Positions 1 through 9,758 of a DNA stretch of 64,000 bases are shown here, piece after piece. Both the position numbers and the translations under genes were made by a program. Position 1 is the stretch's first letter, and each line of letters begins with the position of its first letter. Below the pieces are notes generated by a model. That model ran no database searches. It saw nothing but the letters and a program-made list of their open reading frames with translations, and had not been told where the DNA came from. The DNA is from Aigarchaeota archaeon (lineage in GTDB: Archaea > Thermoproteota > Nitrososphaeria_A > Caldarchaeales > Calditenuaceae): contig JANXDH010000004.1 of the NCBI GenBank assembly GCA_025059745.1, forward strand, positions 111,783-175,782, written 5' to 3'.

Positions 1-1419
1 TGGATATACGTCCCTAGACAGTCGTTTGAGGAGGACGTCAGCAGGGGGTCGTACGGTGAGGTCTTCGCGGACAGGTTCCTGACTCCCTACACGGTCATAG
101 AAGGGGGGGGATTGATTGAAGAGTTGTTCGACCTTTACGCAGAGAGGGCGGTGAGACAGGCGATCCTAGACCTGATAAACGAACACGGTCTGGCGGCGGC
201 GAACATCACCTTCCTTCCGGAGTTCATAGTGATGAACAAGGTGCGGTCTAGGTCAACGGTATATCCACCGTCCCAAGGCCTCCTCTGGTGGGCGGATGAG
301 AGGAGGGGGAACGCGAGAGTCCTTAGCTTGGTAAGTGAACGTTTCAAGCCAGTGCTAAGTAGGTTCGAGAGGGAGGGGACGTTCTATGAGAGGGATGGGA
401 GGTACCACATACCGCACGACGTCGTGGTCAGCATTATGGAACGTGAGAAGAGGGGGCAGTCTTGGCCCATAAAGGTGGACACCAATGTTCTAGAGCTGTT
501 CAGGCTCGGGAGATTGCCGCTCTTCAATCCGTACTTCAGAATCGCAAACCTAGGTTCCATGGTCAGGTACCCGCAACTCCAAGTCGACCCCACGAGGTAC
601 CTCTACGTCAGGACCTCCTTAGGATACCAGAGGTTCAAGGAACAGGAGAGGATACGAGGCGTCTTCCCTAAGTCTCTGATGAGGGCGGGGTGCACGTTAA
701 AGGTGAGGCGTAAGGGATACCTCTTCAACTCGACCTATGAGGTGCAGATACTCGAGGAGAAGAGGGTCGTCGAGAGGTACTTTCTCAAGAGGTACCTAAG
801 CTGGACCGATCTCAAGTGGGTTGCGACCAAGCTGGTCACCTTCCCCATAAAGACGTTCTACATCTCACCCGCCACAAGGATGGGGAACGAACTCTTCTTC
901 ATAAGTTACCTAACCGATAAGGGCGTCAGGGTACCGGAGATAGCGTACGTCGACTGGAACAACAAGATCGTCTTGGAGGAGTTCATAGAAGGAAGGACCA
1001 TGACGGAGATCTGGGTAGAGGATGACGACTCGAGGGAATTGAGGGAGGCCTCTAGAACTGCGGGGGAGAGGGTCGCCTTCGTCCACTCGCTCGGTGTCGT
1101 TTTAGGCGACTGTAAACCCGATAACGTGATCTGTAACTCGAGGGGAGAGTGCTGGTTGGTTGATCTGGAGCAGGCGTCCTTCGGCGACGAGAGGGAGTGG
1201 GACCTAGCGGAGTGCATCTATTACCTCGGCCACTACGTGGACAGTGATAGGGCGAGTGAGTTCGCGGTATCTTTCGTCGAGGGATACCTGAGACTGGGAT
1301 CTATCGAGGTGGTAGAGAACGCTCTGAACGCAGCCTACAGATTCGCCCTCTCGTTCTGGACTCCTCCGTGGGTGTTGACGAAAGTATCAGACGCCGTGAG
1401 GGGAGCTATAAGAGCCTGA
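1..1419 (+). CDS. Partial CDS (5' end outside window): protein with C-terminal RIO/Bud32-like kinase domain
   Basis: The frame of the 435-aa ORF stays open upstream to base 1 (WIYVPRQSFEEDVSRGSYGEVF...). C-terminal motifs FVHSLGVVLGDCKPDNVI and WLVDLEQASFGDEREWDLAE resemble kinase catalytic and DFG-like loops. Confidence 0.7.
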   Translation, partial: WIYVPRQSFEEDVSRGSYGEVFADRFLTPYTVIEGGGLIEELFDLYAERAVRQAILDLINEHGLAAANITFLPEFIVMNKVRSRSTVYPPSQGLLWWADERRGNARVLSLVSERFKPVLSRFEREGTFYERDGRYHIPHDVVVSIMEREKRGQSWPIKVDTNVLELFRLGRLPLFNPYFRIANLGSMVRYPQLQVDPTRYLYVRTSLGYQRFKEQERIRGVFPKSLMRAGCTLKVRRKGYLFNSTYEVQILEEKRVVERYFLKRYLSWTDLKWVATKLVTFPIKTFYISPATRMGNELFFISYLTDKGVRVPEIAYVDWNNKIVLEEFIEGRTMTEIWVEDDDSRELREASRTAGERVAFVHSLGVVLGDCKPDNVICNSRGECWLVDLEQASFGDEREWDLAECIYYLGHYVDSDRASEFAVSFVEGYLRLGSIEVVENALNAAYRFALSFWTPPWVLTKVSDAVRGAIRA

Positions 1420-2416
1420 TATACTCGGCACCTGCACCTCGATAGGAACCTACCAGAACGTGGCGCCACCTCTCGACCCCGTTACTCATTGCTATCTCTA
1501 ACTCACCCCTCACCTCAGCTACGTCTCCCTCTCTCAGCAGACCTGCGAGCATCTTGTCATAGCACCAAATGGCCTCTATCCCGTACTCGTTATCGTCGTC
1601 TACCCCGTAGATCGATGGGGTGCACAACGATTGAGTGCAATCTGTCACCTCCAGTCGAACCTCCTTCGCACCCCTGCGTACGAAAACGTAGTCACCGTAA
1701 GAGAAGAGTGGGTCGTTCCTGACCGCGAAGATAGTAAACCTTTTACCTTGGAAGTTTCCTTTGTTGATGACCCTCGATGCGAGGGACCTGAGATCCGTCT
1801 CTGAGAGGGGATATCTACCCGTAGCCCGAGATACCCAGTCTGAGTCATCACCGTCCTTCACCAGTCTCATTCCATCAATTCTAGAGGTCGTTGACAGAGC
1901 CTCCATTAGCGCCTTAGTCTCCCTTAGACCGTAGATCAAGAGGTCTATATCGGAGTCATCGTGATACATCCTCATCAGTATCGAGCCCGTAACTCCGAAA
2001 GACCGTTCATCCACACCGCTCAGATCAGAGAGTAGACCACACAAGTGACGTACCATGCTCTCTAACCGACCGAGACGTTCGCCGTTCAATATCTCCTCCA
2101 TCGCGTCCCTCGCACGATAGACTCGAGTTATCCTCTCACCCGGCGGTGCTATGATCTCTGCGTCCACCGTGGCGTCCCGATAGACGTATGAGGGGTTGGA
2201 TGACTTCAGGAACTCTATCGAGTTCAAGTACTCGATGACTGTGTACTTCTTCAATACTCTCCTGTAGGTAGTAGTGCCCCTCCTCCACGGACCTTCACCT
2301 GGGACATACTTCAGGATGCTCCAGTACCTGTCTGGAGGATGGACGTCTCCCAGCGTCGAGAAGATGTAGCCCTCGACCGTCTCAAAGCAATCATAGTCCC
2401 TCAGCATCCCCGCCAC
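1406..2416 (-). CDS. Predicted nucleotidyltransferase (Pol beta-like fold), paralogue of the next gene
   Basis: GVTGSILMRMYHDDSDIDLLIYG matches the GS-x(n)-DxD signature of minimal nucleotidyltransferases. Confidence 0.65.
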   Translation of the reverse strand: MAGMLRDYDCFETVEGYIFSTLGDVHPPDRYWSILKYVPGEGPWRRGTTTYRRVLKKYTVIEYLNSIEFLKSSNPSYVYRDATVDAEIIAPPGERITRVYRARDAMEEILNGERLGRLESMVRHLCGLLSDLSGVDERSFGVTGSILMRMYHDDSDIDLLIYGLRETKALMEALSTTSRIDGMRLVKDGDDSDWVSRATGRYPLSETDLRSLASRVINKGNFQGKRFTIFAVRNDPLFSYGDYVFVRRGAKEVRLEVTDCTQSLCTPSIYGVDDDNEYGIEAIWCYDKMLAGLLREGDVAEVRGELEIAMSNGVERWRHVLVGSYRGAGAEYIRLL

Positions 2417-3390
2417 TACTTCCTAGTGAGGAGGCTTTTAACCATGATACCGTCATCGCGTACGTTGCCTACGAATATGCGGATGTCTGAGGACCTGAGG
2501 TCCATCTCGAGTCTTCCGGATACCAGAACTTCCTCGCCACTCTTCGCCTGCTCAGCGAACCTCGACCTAAAGGAAATGACCTCGGTCGCCTCCATAGCCT
2601 CGCTCCTGCCCTCTATGACTCTGGTGACCTCTACGATGTGACGGTTGGGTGTGAAGGCCGCATAAGTGTCGTCCTTGACGACGGCCTCCACCTTCACTTG
2701 TCCCATACTCCTCCACGCTCTGCTCCCGTACCTCTCCCAGTACTCGTCTGGTAAAGGCACTATCTTGGCAGAGTACGGTCTGTCATGAAAGATCCCGTAT
2801 AAGAGTTTTCTAGACTCGTGCCTTACCCAGACACTCAGGTCGTACGGTGAGGGCCTCCGCTTCTCCAACAGATCGCCGGGCTCCTTATCCGATACTGGCC
2901 GCAGAAGGCCTCTTGACCTGAGAGAGGACAACGCATCCAGTACCTTGAAGGATTCCTTCATTGAGTAAAACACTAGGTCTATGTCTGAGCCTTCGTGTTG
3001 CCTCCTTAAGAGGAGTGACCCGGATAGACCCACCGCTTCTCGAGAGATAGAATAGCTCTCAGTCAACAGATCGATCAGCTCTATCGCCCTCTGTACTACT
3101 CGATCTCTGCGGTCTACAACGCTCCACCACTCCCCCGCCCTGATGACCTTCGTAACCTCACTCGTGTTGAATATTGGTAGAACTTGGCCGGCGTGGTCAT
3201 CGAACCTCAGGACGTGGGGAGCCCTCTCCTTGAGGAGGACGTACCCCTCAGAGAGGCCGTCTATTCCCTTGAAGTCCTCGTCGTATCTCGGTACAGCGAT
3301 TACCGAGCCCGGCGGGTGCGATACTCCTTTCACGGCCATGTACCCGACGCCATTGACGTAGACGTAATCGCCCTCTACTATCGCGTCCAT
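2416..3390 (-). CDS. Predicted nucleotidyltransferase, paralogue of the 1406-2416 gene
   Basis: GLSGSLLLRRQHEGSDIDLVFYS signature. The internal start MDAIVEGDYVYVNG at 3390 is preferred because the longer ORF overlaps the divergent methyltransferase. Confidence 0.65.
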   Translation of the reverse strand: MDAIVEGDYVYVNGVGYMAVKGVSHPPGSVIAVPRYDEDFKGIDGLSEGYVLLKERAPHVLRFDDHAGQVLPIFNTSEVTKVIRAGEWWSVVDRRDRVVQRAIELIDLLTESYSISREAVGLSGSLLLRRQHEGSDIDLVFYSMKESFKVLDALSSLRSRGLLRPVSDKEPGDLLEKRRPSPYDLSVWVRHESRKLLYGIFHDRPYSAKIVPLPDEYWERYGSRAWRSMGQVKVEAVVKDDTYAAFTPNRHIVEVTRVIEGRSEAMEATEVISFRSRFAEQAKSGEEVLVSGRLEMDLRSSDIRIFVGNVRDDGIMVKSLLTRK

Positions 3391-3427
3391 CACTAACCTT
3401 AAAATCACTACCGAGCAATAAAGTAAC

Positions 3428-4135
3428 TTGATGGTCAGATCGGTGACCTTCGACGGCCTTAAGGTCATCTTGCGTAGCGGCGTATATCCACCTAACAGAT
3501 CGAGCCTCGTCCTCCTTCGCGGCCTGTTCAACGTCGCTTCAGGGATCGCCATTGACGTCGGGTGTGGGTCCGGGGTACTCTCGATGGGTGCCGCAAGAAG
3601 GGGATTCACGTTGATAGTCGCGTCCGATCTATCATACCGCGCTGTGAAGACCGCAAAGGAGAACTCGGCCCTCAACGGCCTGTCTTGGGCTATCGATCAC
3701 GTTGTAGGTGACTCGTTATCTTTCTTTCGGAGGAATGCGGCCGATCTGATCGTTTTCAACCCGCCGATGACCCCTTCAATCGAACCCGTACCGTTATACA
3801 CTTGGGGAGGACGCGATGGTGCTGAGGTCGTTAGACGCGTGATGCGGGAAGTCGATAAAGTCCTTAAGAGGGGAGGGACGTTCCTCTTCACCCTCTGCTC
3901 TACGATCGGTAACAGTTACGTGGATGGGTTGGAGTCCATGGGATACTCGGTGACGGTCATTGATTATTACATCGAGAGGGCCAGTAGGTTGATTGTGAGG
4001 AGAATGAACTTAATTCGTGAGCTCCGCGACGCATCTCTTGTTTACATAAACGGTATGCCGCACATCAGAGTCATCGGCTTCTCTGCCTCAAAACGCGAGT
4101 TACTCACTCACGCCCAGACTTCATCAAGGGCTTGA
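3428..4135 (+). CDS. Class I SAM-dependent methyltransferase, HemK/PrmC-like
   Basis: AIDVGCGSGVLSMGAA (SAM motif I) and ADLIVFNPPMTP (NPPY-like motif). Confidence 0.8.
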   Translation: MMVRSVTFDGLKVILRSGVYPPNRSSLVLLRGLFNVASGIAIDVGCGSGVLSMGAARRGFTLIVASDLSYRAVKTAKENSALNGLSWAIDHVVGDSLSFFRRNAADLIVFNPPMTPSIEPVPLYTWGGRDGAEVVRRVMREVDKVLKRGGTFLFTLCSTIGNSYVDGLESMGYSVTVIDYYIERASRLIVRRMNLIRELRDASLVYINGMPHIRVIGFSASKRELLTHAQTSSRA

Positions 4136-4185
4136 CGTACTGCACAGAGGTTTATATCTCAATGACCTGATGGGGTAACCAAGGG

Positions 4186-4875
4186 ATGAAGTACGAAATA
4201 AAACACAGACCTAGCTTCGCGCTGTTAGAGGTCGAGTTGGGGCCGGGCGAGTCCATTGTTGCCGAGGCTGGAGCCATGACGTACATCACGCCCAACGTGA
4301 GGGTGAAAACTAGGATCCGTGAAGGGAACCTCGCCGAGGCACTAGGGATCAAGCTGTTCGGTGGGCAGTCCTTCTTCGTGAACGAATACGTCTCCGAGGT
4401 CGGCGGTGGACGCGTCGCTCTGGCGGCCGCACCGTTGGGCGACATAGCTAGGATTGAGTTGAGGGGGAGTGAAGGGTTCATAGTCCAGAAATCATCCTAC
4501 CTCGCATCGAGCACATCGATTGATCTGGACGTAAAATGGCAGGGCTTCACCAAGGGGTTGTTCGGCCCGGGCGTCTTCATGATAAGAGTGAGGGGGGACG
4601 GGGACCTCTTCATCAACACTTTCGGCGCACTGGAGAAGTTGTCGTTGGGTACGAACGAGGGGTTGATCGTCGATAACTACCACCTCGTGGCATTCTCGGA
4701 GAGTTGTAGTTACAGCGTGAGTAAGTTTGGCGGCTTAAAGTCCACCCTGTTGGGCGGAGAGGGGTTGGTTGTCAACGTGAGGGGGCCCGGTGACGTCTAC
4801 GTGCAGACCAAGAGCCCCATGGAGTTCGCGAGTTGGGTAGCCAGCCTACTGCCTTCTCAGCGGGGCAGTAGATAG
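4186..4875 (+). CDS. AIM24/TIGR00266-family protein
   Basis: LEVELGPGESIVAEAGAMTYITPNV and repeated beta-rich segments typical of the family. Confidence 0.8.
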   Translation: MKYEIKHRPSFALLEVELGPGESIVAEAGAMTYITPNVRVKTRIREGNLAEALGIKLFGGQSFFVNEYVSEVGGGRVALAAAPLGDIARIELRGSEGFIVQKSSYLASSTSIDLDVKWQGFTKGLFGPGVFMIRVRGDGDLFINTFGALEKLSLGTNEGLIVDNYHLVAFSESCSYSVSKFGGLKSTLLGGEGLVVNVRGPGDVYVQTKSPMEFASWVASLLPSQRGSR

Positions 4876-5445
4876 TCAATAAAATTTCGGTGATAGTTTC
4901 CTCCTCCTAGCGTAATTGTCAAGGAACCTGTAGACCGCCGAGTGAGGAGACCCCCTTACCAGCATGCGTACCGCCTCATCGGCGGCCTTTACGTCCTCCG
5001 GTGCACCTATGATCGCGACCTTATCTGAGTAGACGGAGATGTACGTGGAGGTAGTCTCCTCTATTATCCTCCTCGTTCTCCCGCTGGTACCGATTATTCT
5101 GGCCTTCACCCTCGCCAGGTTATTGGGGTTTCTGCCCAGGAACTCGCTCAGGTCTATGAGAGAGAGTACCTCGTTCTCCTTCGCGAGTCTCAGGGCCCTC
5201 TCTGGACTGAAGCCCGTGGCTATCGCAGTGAGTACGTCTCTTCCCTTCAGGAGCGCGACCGGGTCGCCTCCCTCACTCACCGGTCTGCTCAGCCGCACCT
5301 CCGCGACCGTCTGATCGCTTTTTAACTCTATTCTCACACCTAAAAGCGCCTCTATCCTTCGCTTGACTTCGCCGTTCTGGCCTATCAGTACTGGTAACCT
5401 ATCGGGAGGTACATTCACCACGAAGAAGCCGTGAGGTGAAGACAT
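4876..5445 (-). CDS. KH-domain RNA-binding protein, archaeal Dim2/Pno1-like
   Basis: Two KH-type segments: LPVLIGQNGEVKRRIE and KARIIGTSGRTRRIIEE. Confidence 0.8.
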   Translation of the reverse strand: MSSPHGFFVVNVPPDRLPVLIGQNGEVKRRIEALLGVRIELKSDQTVAEVRLSRPVSEGGDPVALLKGRDVLTAIATGFSPERALRLAKENEVLSLIDLSEFLGRNPNNLARVKARIIGTSGRTRRIIEETTSTYISVYSDKVAIIGAPEDVKAADEAVRMLVRGSPHSAVYRFLDNYARRRKLSPKFY

Positions 5446-5490
5446 CCATCTCGATAAAAGCCCGGTCTTAATATAACCGTATCCTCGAGG

Positions 5491-5832
5491 TCACTCTATA
5501 GCGGTTAAGCCACGTTCGCCCGTCCTAACCCTGAAGGCCTCCTCGACGTGCGTCACGAAGATCTTTCCGTCTCCTATCTCGCCGGTCCTCGCGTTCTCCA
5601 TGATGGTCTTGACCACTTCCTCAACCTCCTCATCGTTCACGATTATCTCGAGCTTCACCTTCGGCAGCAGGTCAATCTTGAACTCGCTTCCCCGTACCCT
5701 CCACGAGACGCCCGACTGGCGACCTCTGCCCCTGACCTCGTAGAGGGTCAGTCCGACGAAACCCTTCTGCTCTAAGGCCCTCTTCACCTCGTCGATCTTT
5801 TCAGGCCTGATTATAGCGTGTATCATCTTCAT
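5491..5832 (-). CDS. glnK: Nitrogen regulatory protein P-II (GlnK/GlnB)
   Basis: MKMIHAIIRPEKIDEVKRAL, GEIGDGKIFV and VRTGERG; adjacent to amt. Confidence 0.92.
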   Translation of the reverse strand: MKMIHAIIRPEKIDEVKRALEQKGFVGLTLYEVRGRGRQSGVSWRVRGSEFKIDLLPKVKLEIIVNDEEVEEVVKTIMENARTGEIGDGKIFVTHVEEAFRVRTGERGLTAIE

Positions 5833-5842
5833 CCTCGATCAC

Positions 5843-7057
5843 CTATGGTAGGTATTCTGCATGCTGCGTTATGTCCAGCCCGATCATCTCATCCGTGGTC
5901 TTCACTCTCATGCCGACCAGCGAGTCTATCACCTTCACTATGATGAACGTAGTGACTGCTACGTAAGCCCACGTAGCGGCCACGCCTATCACTTGTGACA
6001 GTAATAATGTTGGGTTACCGAGCAGCAGGCCGTTCGCACCAGCCGGGTTTATAGCTGCATCGGCAAAGATCCCGGTGGCTATAGCGCCCCAAGTTCCGCT
6101 GACACCGTGAACTCCCCAGACGTCAAGACTGTCGTCTATCCCCATCCTCGCGCGGAACGTCACTGCTATGTACGACAGCAGACCCGCAAACACACCTATC
6201 ACGAGCGAGGCGATCGAGTTGACGAACCCCGCGGCAGGCGTTATCGCCACTAAACCCGCAACGGCACCGCTGGCCATCGCTATACTGCTGAACTTCCCCT
6301 TGTTGATGTAATGCGCAATCATCCAGCTCAAGGCGCCAGCCGACGCGGAGACGTGTGTATTGAGGAAGGCCTGCGACGCAAGAGCGCCCGACGCTAGCGC
6401 GCTGCCTCCGTTGAACCCGAACCATCCGAACCATAGAAGTGCCGCACCTAAGATGACGAACGTCGGATTGCTCGGCTCAAACGAGCTGTTACCGTATCCT
6501 ATTCGTCTGCCCAGGGCTAGCGCAGTCACCAGCGCGGCGACCCCTGAGCTTATGTGTACCACCGTCCCACCCGCGAAGTCTAAGGCCCCCAGCCCCCTCA
6601 GCCAGCCTCCCAGACCCCATACCCAGTGGGCGATCGGAGCGTAGACGACTGTGGACCAGACGGCGAGGAAGAGGAGTAGGGCACCGAACTTTATCCTCTC
6701 GGCGAACGCGCCCACTATAAGTGCTGGCGTTATTATCGCGAACATCATCTGGAATATGGCGAACGTCGAGTGCGGTATGGTCGGTGCGTACCCCTCGTTC
6801 GGCTCTCCACCCACGCCAGAGAAACCGAACCACTCCAGACCGCCTATGAAGCCCCCCCTGTCCGGACCGAAGGCCAGGCTGTACCCCCAGAGCACCCATA
6901 TGACGGAGATAAGCGCTATGGCCACGAAACACTGCGCCAGCGTTGAGATGACGTTCTTCTTCCTCGTCAGACCAGCGTAGAAGAAGCCCAGTCCCGGCGT
7001 CATTATCATTACCAGTGCCGTCGAGATCAGTATCCAGCTTACGTCTCCTGAGTCCAT
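5843..7057 (-). CDS. amt: Ammonium transporter Amt
   Basis: FFYAGLTRKKN, GALDFAGGTVVHISSGVAAL and DVWGVHGVSGTWGAIATG are hallmark Amt motifs. Confidence 0.95.
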   Translation of the reverse strand: MDSGDVSWILISTALVMIMTPGLGFFYAGLTRKKNVISTLAQCFVAIALISVIWVLWGYSLAFGPDRGGFIGGLEWFGFSGVGGEPNEGYAPTIPHSTFAIFQMMFAIITPALIVGAFAERIKFGALLLFLAVWSTVVYAPIAHWVWGLGGWLRGLGALDFAGGTVVHISSGVAALVTALALGRRIGYGNSSFEPSNPTFVILGAALLWFGWFGFNGGSALASGALASQAFLNTHVSASAGALSWMIAHYINKGKFSSIAMASGAVAGLVAITPAAGFVNSIASLVIGVFAGLLSYIAVTFRARMGIDDSLDVWGVHGVSGTWGAIATGIFADAAINPAGANGLLLGNPTLLLSQVIGVAATWAYVAVTTFIIVKVIDSLVGMRVKTTDEMIGLDITQHAEYLP

Positions 7058-7225
7058 GGTGCTTTCACTTTGTGAAGAGTGATGTTTACCACATGTATTT
7101 AACTATACCTCTAAGTGTTCTATTTTTCCGATATTTTAAAAACAATTTGTTATAAAAAAGGCAGTTATCTGAACTTTTGTTAAATTAGGTAATACTTAGG
7201 TACTCCTTGCTTCTTGACTTCGTTT

Positions 7226-8332
7226 TTAATTACCGTCCAGGAGGCTCCATACTGGTGAGAGTTGCGATCCGTTATTGATATAGGTGAGATAGAAGTTGAA
7301 GACAACATAGAGGACCAGTATCGCTACTGTGACCGGGAGACCGTTACCGAGGCCGATTATGGGTTTCTTCCTCAATAGCTCCACAAAGAGGTTCGCTCCG
7401 TGGCCCGCTATGTAGATCAGGCCTGGAAGAGCGATAATTGCAACTCTCGGTTCAAACAGGCTCGGCCAGACAGCGGATAGCAGCAGAGAGGGAAATGCTA
7501 GAACGATGACGAGTTTCAAGCGTCTGTTGTCGTTATCCAGTAAGAAACCAAGCAGCCCGAAGAGCGTTATGTATGGCGTCAGCCCCTCTAGTAGATAACC
7601 TATTACTTTAATGGGATTGTAAGGAACTCCTTCATATTTAAATGAAAGGGCGAATCCTCCTGAGAGTATCCACGATAGGTAGTTGTCATTTAACGTCAGC
7701 GTGGCATAGATCTGCCAGAGAAGGGGGATGGGTACGCTGCCACAGAGATATATGAAAAGCCTCCTCTTATCGAAGAGTGATAATAGAAGGGTTATTGAGA
7801 GCACGGTTGCCAGCACGTTCTCCCTCGCTAACGATAGTACACCGCTCAGAAGTCCCAGAGAAATCATATACCTGTCGGATAGTTGTCTGTCTTTAACAAT
7901 TTTATTAACAATGAGATACTGTAAAAGCACCGAGGACATCAATCCAGGTAAGTCCGCGTTAGGTGCAGCTGCATTAAGGATTACCGCGTAATTTGAGGCT
8001 ACCAGGAACGCGGCCATGGATGCAGCCTCACTACCATATAGTAGGAGGGTGGTTCTACTCACCAGATATATCGTCGTGATGTAGCAGAGAGCACTCGAAA
8101 AGGATAGAATAACTCCTGTGGAGACGTAGGATGGGAACAGAGATGAGAGAAAGATGAGCAACGGCCTCACCGCAAAGAGAAGGCTATCATAATCCCCCGC
8201 TCTCGCAGCCTCCGCGGCGAGTAGGAGGTCGGTCTTCTCATACCTCTCAGGATAAAAGAACAGAGTCAAGGATTGAACAGATATTATTATTGTAACAATG
8301 TACGTGATGCGCACGTATCGCTTATCACTCAT
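7226..8332 (-). CDS. Multi-pass membrane protein, possibly GT39/PMT-like glycosyltransferase
   Basis: About 9-10 hydrophobic segments, located at the edge of a glycan cluster. The family is uncertain. Confidence 0.5.
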   Translation of the reverse strand: MSDKRYVRITYIVTIIISVQSLTLFFYPERYEKTDLLLAAEAARAGDYDSLLFAVRPLLIFLSSLFPSYVSTGVILSFSSALCYITTIYLVSRTTLLLYGSEAASMAAFLVASNYAVILNAAAPNADLPGLMSSVLLQYLIVNKIVKDRQLSDRYMISLGLLSGVLSLARENVLATVLSITLLLSLFDKRRLFIYLCGSVPIPLLWQIYATLTLNDNYLSWILSGGFALSFKYEGVPYNPIKVIGYLLEGLTPYITLFGLLGFLLDNDNRRLKLVIVLAFPSLLLSAVWPSLFEPRVAIIALPGLIYIAGHGANLFVELLRKKPIIGLGNGLPVTVAILVLYVVFNFYLTYINNGSQLSPVWSLLDGN

Positions 8333-8499
8333 TTTGTCTCGTTGAAGTGAACTGAAGCGAGATAAAAAGGTACGTGTGTGGAAGTTACAGCGTCCGTTAT
8401 TCTAAGAGGACTCGCCCCTTACTGCTGATAGTATTTTTCGGGTGCTCTAAGTTCATCAGTAAACAGACACGCTTTTATTTGGGGGACCAATGATTTTGA

Positions 8500-9711
8500 G
8501 TGTTGACGAGTAATGTATCGGTCTATCAGATAAGAGCGGAATACGCGACGATAGACCGCCTCACGGGGCAAGACGTCAGGGCTAACGGCGTCCTAGAGTT
8601 GTTAACTTTTGGTCTGACGACTATGGGCCTCAGTCCCAGGGTAAATATAGTAAGGATTGGACACCCCTACAGACGATCGAAAACGTCAAATGAGGGGATA
8701 ATCGCGCTTGAACTCTCTAAACGGAGTAAGCTGCTCAGGTCTATCATCAAGCTGTTTGGTTGGAACCCCTACTTGAAGTCTAGTATTGAGTGGAGGTTAG
8801 GTGCCTATCAGACGGATCCGCGGAATTTTATGGACCTTTTAAGTAAGGACGAGGGCAAGAGAAAAATATTCCTTTTTGATGACGTGACGTCAGCTTTCGT
8901 TTTTAGTATTGATTATCTAAAAAGATTGAGGAGGGGAGGGGGTTTATTGATATATGATTCTCAGAACTATTACAGCTCGGCCCCCAAGAGAGTAGTCGAC
9001 AACGAGAGACGGTTTATGGAGATGATGGACTTGGTCATCACCTCCAGCTACAGGGACAGATACTATTATCAGAAGGCCTTCAGCGATTACGCGTCCAAGT
9101 TTCTCGTTATTCCGAATTGCTTCCCCCCCATCTCATACATCAGTTCACCGGAGCGCACCTTGTCGAGGGATGTCGCCGACTCAAAGATCGGGATCGCGAT
9201 AACAGGTCCATCAGGTTTGGGCAGTAAGGCCGCAGCCGAGTTCGTCAGCACCGTAGGTGCCGCCTTTAAGAACCTGGATCGTAAGGACGTTGTCCTGTAC
9301 CTGTATGGGAAGGTTTATGATTTGATCTCTCAGAGGGCCGATGCGATTAAAGGTGTGGAGGTGGTAAATATGGGACTGGAACGCGACAGAGCGAAATACA
9401 TCCACAAGCTATCCTCAGCGAGGATTGGAATAAATCACACGAACAAGCACTCCGCGGCGAATACAAAGAAGTTCGATTACGCCCTCGCGGGCCTAGTGAT
9501 ACTATCCAATCCTTTAGGAGCCAAGGGTGAGCCGCTCCCTTACGAATACACGTATATCGATGAGGGTGACCTGAGGGTGAAGCTTGAGTGGTTGATAGAG
9601 AACGTCGAGCGTCTTATGTCATGGGGTGAGGAGAATTACATGCAGGCCATACGTTATTCGATCACGGCGTTCAACGAGCTCAGGAGGTCCTTAGAGTCCA
9701 CCCTTCTCTAA
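8500..9711 (+). CDS. Glycosyltransferase, GT-B/GT4-like
   Basis: C-terminal IGINHTNKHSAANTKKFDYALAGLVILSNPLGAKGE resembles a GT-B donor-binding region. Confidence 0.65.
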   Translation: MLTSNVSVYQIRAEYATIDRLTGQDVRANGVLELLTFGLTTMGLSPRVNIVRIGHPYRRSKTSNEGIIALELSKRSKLLRSIIKLFGWNPYLKSSIEWRLGAYQTDPRNFMDLLSKDEGKRKIFLFDDVTSAFVFSIDYLKRLRRGGGLLIYDSQNYYSSAPKRVVDNERRFMEMMDLVITSSYRDRYYYQKAFSDYASKFLVIPNCFPPISYISSPERTLSRDVADSKIGIAITGPSGLGSKAAAEFVSTVGAAFKNLDRKDVVLYLYGKVYDLISQRADAIKGVEVVNMGLERDRAKYIHKLSSARIGINHTNKHSAANTKKFDYALAGLVILSNPLGAKGEPLPYEYTYIDEGDLRVKLEWLIENVERLMSWGEENYMQAIRYSITAFNELRRSLESTLL

Positions 9712-9758
9712 TGCGCTGGAATTAAGTCTTTAAACCAGAACCCTTCTATGAGAGAGAG

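Noticed and set aside
3391-3675. N-terminal extension of the second nucleotidyltransferase ORF
   Set aside because: It overlaps the methyltransferase gene antisense and has atypical composition; MDAIVEG at 3390 is a better start.
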